6,111 nucleotides of DNA from Planctomycetaceae bacterium. GTDB lineage: Bacteria; Planctomycetota; UBA1135; GCA-002686595. The first letter of the stretch is position 1. Each line of letters begins with the position of its first letter. Shown piece after piece: positions 1 to 5,969 of the stretch. The notes under the pieces are model-generated. The model was not told where the DNA came from and ran no database searches. It saw nothing but the letters and a program-made list of their open reading frames with translations. The position numbers were made by a program, and so were the translations under genes. Location of the stretch: assembly GCA_013360535.1 (NCBI GenBank), contig JABWBL010000225.1, positions 1 through 6,111 on the forward strand, read 5' to 3'.

Positions 1-513
1 CCAGGGCGCGAGCACCACGGCCGCGGGCGAATCCGTCGTCAGCGGCGGCGCGGCGACGTCCCGCGTTGAGCCACTGACGTCGACGCCGAACAGGTCCGCG
101 ATGCGCTCGGCGAGCGCCGGACGCGCGGCCTTGAACACGCGGATCGTGTCGAGGCTGCACCGCTCGCCCGCGAAAACGATCACGTCCTCGCGGAAGAACA
201 GGAGGCGCGTGTCGGTCTCGATCGCGTGCACGAGCAGCGCGTCGATCGAGGGGCCTGTCGGCTGCTCGCCAGCGCGAGGCTCGAGCGCGTCGAGTGCGAG
301 CTCGCGCACGACGCGCGGTGCGACGCGGCGAGCGACTCGATGGATTGCGAATGCCGTCGAGCGAATCGATCGCGCGATCGTGAATCGCAATGCCGAGCGC
401 AGGAATTGGAAGTCGGAGATTTGATTCTGCATGGACTTGCTCCAGCGCTGCTTGCTTGCAGCGGAACGTTCGGTTGCACGAGAGGACGCGCGCGCGGTCG
501 AGATCGAGCTCAT
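1..513 (-). CDS. Hypothetical protein, C-terminus beyond left edge
   Basis: The reading frame stays open for 171 codons from ATG at 513 to the window edge, so the C-terminus is missing. The start is chosen because ATG overlaps the primase stop (ATGA at 513-510) and follows GGGAG by 6 bases. A second in-frame ATG at 432, with GGAG 7 bases upstream, is a weaker alternative. Residues 1-70 are Ser/Ala/Arg-rich and strongly basic, so nucleic-acid contact is possible. Residues about 90-145 look like a folded alpha/beta region (LLFFREDVIVFAGE, then an acidic-basic helix ending in RIADLFGVDVSG). The tail turns Ala/Pro/Thr-rich. I recognise no family, catalytic motif, signal peptide or membrane segment. 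Overlap with the primase gene implies coupled translation and perhaps a role in replication, which is inference from context only. Confidence 0.75.
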   Translation of the reverse strand, partial: MSSISTARASSRATERSAASKQRWSKSMQNQISDFQFLRSALRFTIARSIRSTAFAIHRVARRVAPRVVRELALDALEPRAGEQPTGPSIDALLVHAIETDTRLLFFREDVIVFAGERCSLDTIRVFKAARPALAERIADLFGVDVSGSTRDVAAPPLTTDSPAAVVLAPW

Positions 514-3137
514 TGCTTGCTCCCGCGCTTCGAGCGCTTCGCTTGCGGCTTTCTCTTCGTCGCCCTCACCCCCACGGAGGTCGAGGCTTCGGGCGGTTCC
601 GCGCGCACACCCCCATCCCCACCAACGCCCCTCTCTAAAGAGAGGGGCTTGTTGGGGGTGGTGGTGCGGGGGTCGCCGACTACCCCCATGGGGGTGTTCT
701 TGGGGGTGTTGGGGGTACTGATGGAATCCTGTTCTTTCGAGAGGTACCGGGACCTCTGTCCTGCGCCTCGCTTCACAATGAGACCGCTGTCGATCGCAGT
801 TTTCAGGTGACGATCGAAAGTCGACTCGGGGAGTCCCGAACACTTCAGAAGTCGCCCGCGCGGCAGTCCCTCGCTGTCGCCGAAATCGCGAAGTGCGTTG
901 CAGATCGCGATCACTTTCTCGTGCGAGCCTGCGTCGTTCGAGTCGTTCGGCTTGTCGCCTTTCGACTCAGGATTCGACGCCGGCACCGGCACGTACCGAA
1001 CGCGGCAACTCGTCTCTCCGAGTTCGCCCGGGACGATCGACGTCGTCACCTGGTCGAGCACGAAGGCAAACTCCGGGAAGGGCTCGAGGTCCTTCTGCTT
1101 CGCGCACCTCACGATGCGGGGATCGGTGTGCAACTCGCCGGTCGGCTCGATCTCGATCATCGTGTCGGCCGCGGCGCGCAGCACGGAGCTCCCGCGCTCG
1201 GTCGCCACGTCGCCCTTCTTCGCCTTGCCCGTGTGGTGGATGACGACCACCGCGACGCCCGTCTCTTCACGGATCAGGTCGCAAGCGGCCACGAACTCGT
1301 TCATGTCCTCGGCCGTGTTCTCGTCGCCGCCTGCGAACGAACGAGCGAGCGTGTCCACACCAAGCGCAACCGGGCGCTCGGGCATCGAAAGGATGTCGTC
1401 GATCAGCTTGTCGACCTGCGTCTCTTCAAGCAGGCTGACCGGCCCGGGGTAGAGCTCGAAGTGGTTCCAGGGAGCCTCGGTCGGCCGCGGGATGCCGTCA
1501 CCGCCCCATGCCAGCAGGCGCTTCTTGATCCCCCCGATGCCCTCGCCGGCGATGTAGTTCGTGCGCGCCTGCTCGCACTTGCGGCCGGCGAACGGACGCC
1601 CGGAGGCGAGGCACATCGCGAGCTCGAGCGCCAGGAAGGACTTGCCGCAGTTGGAGGGGCCGTAGATGACGATCAGCGAGCCGCGAACGAGCATCCCCTC
1701 AACGAACAGCTTGGGCGGCGGAAGGTCGAGCAGCGCCGCGACCGACAAGCGGCCGGGGATCTCGCTAGAGCGCTTGCGCGTGTGCTCGAGCGCGGAAAGT
1801 GGCAGGTACACCTGGTCCGTTCCGCCCTCGCGCTTGTTGACGAACTGGACGAGCGCGCTGTCTTCGCGAAGTTCGAGGATCGTTCCGATGTTGTCGTGAT
1901 CCGTCGCTCGAACCGAGTCGCCCACCGCGAAGCGACGGCTACGCCTGGGCTTCGCGTTGGAGCCGGGCTCGGATTGCGGTGCAGCGTTCACGCCCCCGCC
2001 GATCGAGACTTCGCGCCCCTCGGGGAACTGCGAGAGGTCGATCTCGTAACTCGAGGTCTTGGCGACGGCAGCTTCGGACAACGCGCTCGGGTCGAGCGCG
2101 AGCACGTTGCGGAGGAAGTCCTTGAGACCTTCCTGGCCGAGCGCGGCCAGCGCGTCGCACGCGTCCTTGCACCCCTCGGGCCAGATCACGCGCAGCACGC
2201 GCGCGGCTCCATGGAGGACCGCCTGCTGCGCTGTTGGCAGCACGGCCTTCTCGCCGGCTGCGTCGTTGTCGACGGCGAGTAGGACCGTGGCGTTCTCGGC
2301 CCACTCGGAGACGCCGGACTTCACGTACTCCGACCCCGGCATCGCGACGACCGGCCACTCAGCGAGCCCGCCAAGGGCAAGGAAGTCGGTCAGGCCTTCG
2401 CCGACGATCACGACGCCGTCGGCATGCTCGTCGTTCGCAAAGCGCTCGAGCGCCTTCGGCGTGGCGAAGACCGTTCCCTTGATCTTCGAGCCGGGCGGGA
2501 AGAGGGTCTTCAGCTTGGCGTTGACGACGCTACGCGCCTGGATCGCGACGACCTCTCCTGCGCGGTCGTGGAGCGGCGCGACCAACCGGTGGCCGCTCCT
2601 GAACCAGCTCTCCAAGTCGCACTGCTTCGCAGCGGCTTCGGGCACCAGGCCGAGCAGCCCGGCCTTGAGCGCGGGCTCGAGCTTGCGGCCAGCGATGAAG
2701 TCCAGCACGGGCTGGTGGACTGGTGCGATCGCCCCGGCCGCTGCCTCGGCATGAGACGCGATCCAGAGCGCGCGCATCTTCTCGGGCGGGAACACGGGAG
2801 CCGGAGTCTTGGCCGACGCGTGGACGGTGTTCGGCGGCAACTTCACGCGCTTGTTCGAGATCGGCCCGGGCGGCTTCGGGTAGTCGCTTCGGCTCGACTT
2901 CGGGTTCGCGAACCACTCCTTCGGCGGCAGATCGATCGCGGCCGCGACGGCCTCGAACGTGCAGCCGGCGAAGCAGTGTGCAAGCACGCTTCCGTCGTTA
3001 AGCACGGAGACGGACAGGCTCGGCTTCGAGTCGTCGTGCGCGGGGCAGAGCGCCATCCACTTGTCACCCTTGGGAGTGACGCTCTGCAGGCGCGAGAGCA
3101 CGCGGCCGAGCGGCCCGTCGGGGAAGTTGCAGCTCAT
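510..3137 (-). CDS. Phage-type primase-helicase with TOPRIM, RecA-fold ATPase and winged helix
   Basis: This bifunctional replication protein should synthesise RNA primers and unwind DNA at a phage or plasmid-like replication fork. Residues 25-65 hold a zinc-binding primase motif (C31-x2-H34 in CPAHDDSKPSLSV, then HCFAGC with C55 and C59). Residues 240-320 are TOPRIM: EGLTD (E247, D251) and DNDAAG (D280, D282). Residues about 392-450 look like an SH3/KOW barrel. Residues 460-690 are a RepA/AAA_25-like ATPase: Walker A GPSNCGKS at 483-490, Walker B ending at D595, histidine pair H634-H635. Residues 737-800 form a winged helix, possibly for origin recognition as in P4 alpha. The last 75 residues are Pro/Gly-rich, then very basic. 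The start at 3137 has AAGGAGGT 5 bases upstream and an ATGA overlap with the previous gene; a GTG at 3164 would add nine residues but lacks this support. Confidence 0.93.
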   Translation of the reverse strand: MSCNFPDGPLGRVLSRLQSVTPKGDKWMALCPAHDDSKPSLSVSVLNDGSVLAHCFAGCTFEAVAAAIDLPPKEWFANPKSSRSDYPKPPGPISNKRVKLPPNTVHASAKTPAPVFPPEKMRALWIASHAEAAAGAIAPVHQPVLDFIAGRKLEPALKAGLLGLVPEAAAKQCDLESWFRSGHRLVAPLHDRAGEVVAIQARSVVNAKLKTLFPPGSKIKGTVFATPKALERFANDEHADGVVIVGEGLTDFLALGGLAEWPVVAMPGSEYVKSGVSEWAENATVLLAVDNDAAGEKAVLPTAQQAVLHGAARVLRVIWPEGCKDACDALAALGQEGLKDFLRNVLALDPSALSEAAVAKTSSYEIDLSQFPEGREVSIGGGVNAAPQSEPGSNAKPRRSRRFAVGDSVRATDHDNIGTILELREDSALVQFVNKREGGTDQVYLPLSALEHTRKRSSEIPGRLSVAALLDLPPPKLFVEGMLVRGSLIVIYGPSNCGKSFLALELAMCLASGRPFAGRKCEQARTNYIAGEGIGGIKKRLLAWGGDGIPRPTEAPWNHFELYPGPVSLLEETQVDKLIDDILSMPERPVALGVDTLARSFAGGDENTAEDMNEFVAACDLIREETGVAVVVIHHTGKAKKGDVATERGSSVLRAAADTMIEIEPTGELHTDPRIVRCAKQKDLEPFPEFAFVLDQVTTSIVPGELGETSCRVRYVPVPASNPESKGDKPNDSNDAGSHEKVIAICNALRDFGDSEGLPRGRLLKCSGLPESTFDRHLKTAIDSGLIVKRGAGQRSRYLSKEQDSISTPNTPKNTPMGVVGDPRTTTPNKPLSLERGVGGDGGVRAEPPEASTSVGVRATKRKPQAKRSKRGSKQ
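520..524 (-). promoter_or_regulatory. Ribosome binding site that decides the start at 513
   Basis: GGGAG on the minus strand lies 6 bases before ATG at 513, inside the last codons of the primase gene. Together with the ATGA overlap it supports translational coupling of the two genes and favours 513 over the internal ATG at 432. Confidence 0.6.
609..672. repeat. REP-like imperfect palindrome inside the primase coding sequence
   Basis: A perfect 10-bp inverted repeat (GCCCCTCTCT at 627-636 and AGAGAGGGGC at 639-648, two-base centre) sits in a longer imperfect stem. CCAAC at 622-626 pairs with GTTGG at 650-654 after a 2-base bulge, and C-rich sequence from 609 faces G-rich sequence up to 672. 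The core encodes about residues 830-837 of the primase tail. Palindromes with CCCCTCTC/GAGAGGGG cores are a common style of dispersed bacterial repeat (REP/MITE-like). Membership of such a family is inference, since only one copy is in view. Confidence 0.6.
668..715 (+). repeat. G-tract cluster with quadruplex potential and a 14-bp palindrome
   Basis: Four runs of five G lie at 668-672, 690-694, 702-706 and 711-715, with loops of 17, 7 and 4 bases; two more G-runs precede them at 644-647 and 653-657. A perfect 14-bp palindrome, ACCCCCA followed by TGGGGGT, occupies 682-695. The last three G-runs form a short direct repeat of GGGGGTGTT type, read on the minus strand as Asn-Thr-Pro repeats in the primase tail. 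The G-rich strand is the transcription template, so a folded quadruplex could slow polymerase. Confidence 0.5.
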
Positions 3138-3400
3138 GCTGCACCTCCTTCCTGCGTCCGGCACGCGAGGACGGTTGCGACGTCAGCGGCGTTGGTGCGC
3201 TCGATGAAGCGGCTCAGCGCTTCGCGCGACGTGTAGACGCTGCCGCCGATGCGGACCGTTTCGAGCCGCACGCCGCGGACGCCGTGCAACGCCCAGCGCT
3301 GCACGGTCGCTCGATGCGGCGCGGGAGCGCCCGGGGGACGGGGAACGATCGCTCCGGCGGTGCGGAGCGGAACAAGATGCTCAACGTTGGCTTGGATCAT
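3134..3400 (-). CDS. DUF1580-like small helix-turn-helix protein
   Basis: This is an 88-residue protein likely to bind DNA, in the position of an excisionase-like or regulatory factor. Residues 8-66 follow the DUF1580/MerR-like pattern: HRATVQRWALHGVRGVRLET (residues 29-48, recognition-helix region) followed by VRIGGSVYTSREALSRFIER, a beta wing plus helix. From general knowledge, DUF1580 proteins are abundant in Planctomycetota and often lie in mobile regions, but their role is poorly defined. The stop overlaps the primase start (ATGA at 3137-3134), so the two are probably co-translated. An in-frame ATG at 3445 would add 15 residues lacking the family pattern; neither start has a strong Shine-Dalgarno sequence, though AAGGG lies close to 3400. 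It could instead be a transcriptional repressor of the replication unit or a replication accessory factor. Confidence 0.75.
   Translation of the reverse strand: MIQANVEHLVPLRTAGAIVPRPPGAPAPHRATVQRWALHGVRGVRLETVRIGGSVYTSREALSRFIERTNAADVATVLACRTQEGGAA
3143..3150 (-). promoter_or_regulatory. Strong ribosome binding site for the primase-helicase
   Basis: AAGGAGGT on the minus strand is a near-perfect match to the 16S rRNA tail, 5 bases before ATG at 3137. It lies inside the last codons of the DUF1580-like gene. It is the best ribosome binding site in the window and shows that the primase begins at 3137, not at the GTG at 3164. Confidence 0.85.
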
Positions 3401-3450
3401 GGCCCTTGGTCGCGATGGGGGTTGAACCACCGCGAACAAGGGCATCGTTG

Positions 3451-3486
3451 GCAGTCATGTTGTGGCTGCGTTGTGCATGACTCTGC
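3451..3486. promoter_or_regulatory. Composite inverted and direct repeat, candidate operator
   Basis: AGTCATG at 3453-3459 and CATGACT at 3476-3482 form a perfect 7-bp inverted repeat around a 16-base spacer. GCAG at 3451-3454 can also pair with CTGC at 3483-3486. Within the spacer, GTTGTG occurs at 3459-3464 and 3470-3475, 11 bases apart, which is about one helical turn. The site lies in the 89-base gap between the winged-helix gene and the DUF1580-like gene. It may bind one of these proteins or form an mRNA hairpin. No clear -35/-10 pair accompanies it. Confidence 0.45.
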
Positions 3487-3489
3487 AAA

Positions 3490-4530
3490 TCAGGCGCGGC
3501 CGCGCTTGGCCCGCTCGAACGCCTTCTTCCCCTTCGGCTTGGGCGTGAACCCCTGCCGGGAACCGGGACTCGTCACGAGGTCTCGAGTCTTCATACGCGA
3601 GAGCGCGGAGGCGACCGTGTTCTGGCTCTTCTTGGTGAGGCGCGCCAGCTCTCCTGAGTCTGCGGCCCGCCCCAACGTGTTGAGCTGCTCGAGGATCTTG
3701 AACTCGACTTTGCTGAGGTGGAGAGACGCTGCCACGGCCACGTCGGACTCGAAGCTCCTGAACGCATCCCGTAGTCGCTCCGCCACTGCTGCGCACGCGC
3801 CGGCCGCGAAGTCCGGGCCCTCGAAGTGCGTGCTCCCGATCTGGGCGGATACCCGATCGGAAAGCAGCTCGCTCTCGAGTTCGTCGAGCAACGCTCGAGC
3901 CAGCTCCGCGTCGTTGTCCGCCGCTGCGGGTACAGCCACGAACGCGCTCTTCGACGGCGCGATCGAGGGCGCCCACACGAGCAGACCGGGGAGCCTCTCG
4001 ACCACATTCGCTGCCGCCGCGCAGCTGTGGATGGCGCGCGTCGCGATCGTGTCCACGTCGCCTGCCGCTTCGAGCTCCCGCCGCCACTCCGCGCGCGCCT
4101 TCACGCCGAACAGATCCAGGCGTTGAAGCAGGTCTCGCCCGAACTTCTCGCTGCCGCGCGGGTCACCGAAGACGATCAAGTGGCGGCTCTCGCCGAGCCG
4201 TTCGTCCAGTTCCGCTGCGTGATCCAGTGCCACCTTCGCGAGCATGGAAGTTCGCGGCGGCGTGAGCATCATCACGTAGAGCGAGTTGAAAGTGATCCCT
4301 CGCCGCTGCTTGGAACCAGACCGCGCCGGCCCTGATCCCCCCTGCACCGGACTGGCATTGAGCTCGGCGTTCCTGAACACAGGCTCGATCGAGCTCAGGC
4401 GCGCGACGCCCTTTGCGCCGCCTCCGTCCGCGACGCGCGTGGTGGTGAAGTTCGAAGGACTGGTCGGAGGAGTCGGACCACCGCGGCCTCCAGACACAGA
4501 GGGAAATGCCGCACGAAAAATATTTGTCAT
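3490..4530 (-). CDS. Winged-helix protein of unknown family
   Basis: This 346-residue protein shows three parts. Residues 1-80 are Gly/Ser/Pro-rich and probably disordered. Residues about 95-260 are an Ala/Glu/Leu-rich alpha/beta region with RHLIVFGDPRG near 116-126 and GLLVWAPS near 182-189. Residues about 271-340 are a MarR-like winged helix: LSKVEFKILEQL, then a recognition helix around TKKSQNTVASALSRMKTRDL, then a wing GSRQGFTPKPKGKKAFE; the C-terminus is basic. I do not recognise the central domain. It lies between terL and the DUF1580-like gene, so a regulatory, DNA-binding or packaging-linked role is possible; none is shown. The ATG at 4530 lacks a clear Shine-Dalgarno sequence and sits in an AT-rich patch. 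A shorter product from ATG at 4272 or 4269, which keeps all recognisable structure, cannot be excluded. Confidence 0.7.
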   Translation of the reverse strand: MTNIFRAAFPSVSGGRGGPTPPTSPSNFTTTRVADGGGAKGVARLSSIEPVFRNAELNASPVQGGSGPARSGSKQRRGITFNSLYVMMLTPPRTSMLAKVALDHAAELDERLGESRHLIVFGDPRGSEKFGRDLLQRLDLFGVKARAEWRRELEAAGDVDTIATRAIHSCAAAANVVERLPGLLVWAPSIAPSKSAFVAVPAAADNDAELARALLDELESELLSDRVSAQIGSTHFEGPDFAAGACAAVAERLRDAFRSFESDVAVAASLHLSKVEFKILEQLNTLGRAADSGELARLTKKSQNTVASALSRMKTRDLVTSPGSRQGFTPKPKGKKAFERAKRGRA

Positions 4531-4549
4531 CTTTTTAGTTCTCTATCAA
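4519..4549 (-). promoter_or_regulatory. Weak candidate promoter in an AT-rich patch
   Basis: On the minus strand TTGATA (4549-4544, five of six to the -35 consensus) is followed after 19 bases by AATATT (4524-4519, four of six to the -10), or after 18 bases by AAATAT. The patch is strikingly AT-rich for this window. If used, transcription would begin downstream of the ATG at 4530, so the winged-helix protein would have to start further in. Alternatively the patch only keeps the initiation region unstructured. Confidence 0.2.
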
Positions 4550-4574
4550 GGGTGTTCTCAAGCGGAACAGTCCG

Positions 4575-4616
4575 GAGCCTACCCGAGATCAGTCAAAGCT
4601 CTTGACTGACGGGCTC
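4575..4616. repeat. 8-bp inverted repeat within a longer imperfect stem
   Basis: TCAGTCAA at 4589-4596 and TTGACTGA at 4602-4609 are perfect inverted arms around AGCTC. Outer pairs extend it: CCCG (4582-4585) with CGGG (4610-4613), or GAGCC (4575-4579) with GGCTC (4612-4616). It lies in the 161-base gap between the terL stop and the winged-helix gene. No T-run follows on the minus strand, and a run of six T precedes it instead, so a canonical intrinsic terminator for terL is unlikely. A protein-binding operator is the better reading. Confidence 0.5.
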
Positions 4617-4691
4617 GCAAAAAACGAGCATCGGAGCCAGAACAGGTCCAGGGAGACGCGGTCGGGTCGAGAACGAGTGACGTGGCCAGCC

Positions 4692-5969
4692 CTACGGCCC
4701 CCACCGCGGCCCCGTCCTCCAGCACCGAAAACCGTTCCCCACCTGTCGGACCGACCACGCCGCGAGCGCCAACGCGATCACGGTGTCATCGTGTCCGCCG
4801 CCCGGCGCGCCGGTCCGAACATGCCCACTCTCGGTCGTGCTGAACTCGTAGCTCTCGAGCTCGTCGACCAGCTCCGGGCAGATTTCGGGTTTCGGCAATA
4901 CGATGAGACGCTGCTCGAGCATCAAGGACAAATTCTCAATTAGCGCCGATTTCGATTTCGCCGTAAATGGATATGGCGAGATTGCGCAGCCGTCTCTTCG
5001 CAATTGCTCATAAACTGGATCGCCGACGCCGGTCACATCACACGTCGCGCGCGCGCCGTTGTAGCGCTGCAGCGCCGCGCGAATGCGAGCAACTTGAAGG
5101 TTCCAATCGAGTCGGTGGAAGCGGTCGACGAATACCACCTCGCGTTGCGCGTTGATGATCGTGAGCACCGTGTAGTCCTCGACCTTCGCGAGGTCGAGCC
5201 CGCCAAAATAGACCTCGCCGCGCACGGGCTCTTTCCATTCGCCAGCCGCGAGCTCGCGAACGTTTCTGAAAACGGCGCCAGCGCCCTCAACGAACTGCGC
5301 GGCATATTCCTGCGAAAATACGCGCTCGGGCAGCTTGTCGCGTTCAGCCTCAATCAACTCGCGATCGAGCAACGGGTTCGTCCAGCTCGGCATATTCCAC
5401 GACTCGTGCTCTGCGTCGCGCGCTGGCCACTGGCCGCGACGGAACAAATCGTAGAAATAGCCTTTTCCTTTTGGCGTCGAAATCAATAGCGCCCAACCGC
5501 GTTTATCAATCAGACGTTGCGAAACGTGATTTTGCCAAATCAGCGGCTTCAGGCGCGCAGCCTCGTCGACGATCACGAAGTCGAGTCCCTCTCCAAGCAG
5601 GCTCACCGGATTGTCCGCGCTTTTCGCGCGAATCTCTGACACGCCGCCCGCGAGGTTGCGGATCAGGATTCGTCGCTCGGCTTCCTTCTTCGCAATCAGT
5701 CGATGACGCAATCGCTCAAGCACGACCACCTCAACTTCCCTGAAAACTCGATCAGCCAAATCGTAGGTCGGCGCGACAACCCAACCGATGGACTTGTCTC
5801 TCGGTTCCATCGCGGCCGCGATTGCTTCCATTGCAGCACAAACGGTCTTGCCCCAACGAACGCCGCACGCGACCACCCGAAAGCGCGCCGTCGAACGGTG
5901 CACTTCGAGTTGGCCGGCGTGCGGCTCGTAGTAGAGGGACTCGAACAGCCCGGTCTTATTCAGGCGCAC
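4692..5969 (-). CDS. terL: Phage terminase large subunit (TerL)
   Basis: TerL is the ATP-driven motor and nuclease that cuts concatemeric phage DNA and pumps it through the portal into empty capsids. The 425-residue protein has both domains. The ATPase shows Walker A ACGVRWGKT (residues 34-42), an adenine-side APTYD at 66-70, Walker B FVIVDEAA (D135, E136) and the coupling motif LLISTPKGKGYFYDLF at 161-176. The RNase H-like nuclease shows acidic residues in GGLDLAKVEDYT (D259), ATCDVTGVGDP (D311) and GGHDDT (D394, D395). Length is usual for the compact TerL class. Translation starts at GTG, with GGAG 7 bases upstream, overlapping the preceding gene by 14 bases. The C-terminal tail after the nuclease is short and aromatic/basic. 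Codon third positions look more AT-rich than in the primase gene, hinting at a different history. All catalytic signatures are present, so it should be functional. Confidence 0.95.
   Translation of the reverse strand: MRLNKTGLFESLYYEPHAGQLEVHRSTARFRVVACGVRWGKTVCAAMEAIAAAMEPRDKSIGWVVAPTYDLADRVFREVEVVVLERLRHRLIAKKEAERRILIRNLAGGVSEIRAKSADNPVSLLGEGLDFVIVDEAARLKPLIWQNHVSQRLIDKRGWALLISTPKGKGYFYDLFRRGQWPARDAEHESWNMPSWTNPLLDRELIEAERDKLPERVFSQEYAAQFVEGAGAVFRNVRELAAGEWKEPVRGEVYFGGLDLAKVEDYTVLTIINAQREVVFVDRFHRLDWNLQVARIRAALQRYNGARATCDVTGVGDPVYEQLRRDGCAISPYPFTAKSKSALIENLSLMLEQRLIVLPKPEICPELVDELESYEFSTTESGHVRTGAPGGGHDDTVIALALAAWSVRQVGNGFRCWRTGPRWGP

Noticed and set aside
180..479. Minus-strand frame of 99 codons at the left end
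   Set aside because: Its Ser/Arg/Cys-rich translation is a shadow; the neighbouring frame, open from 513 to the edge, has the stop-start overlap and normal protein composition.
807..2282. Long plus-strand open frame of 491 codons
   Set aside because: It lies wholly opposite the primase gene, has Arg/Val/His-rich composition typical of the antisense of GC-rich coding DNA, and shows no domain or ribosome binding site.
3415..3450. Sequence GGGGGTTGAACCACC as a tRNA T-arm or attachment-site core
   Set aside because: The T-loop consensus is not met and no acceptor, D or anticodon arms can be drawn around it.
3455..4087. Minus-strand frame of 210 codons
   Set aside because: Arg/Gly-rich shadow of the winged-helix gene in another frame, without motifs.
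4591..4630. TTGACT elements in the inverted repeat as -35 boxes
   Set aside because: On neither strand is there an acceptable -10 at 16-18 bases, so the match is explained by the palindrome itself.
4286..4943. Two plus-strand frames crossing the terL/winged-helix gap
   Set aside because: Both are mostly antisense to real genes, have low-complexity Pro/Arg-rich translations and show no supporting ribosome binding site.
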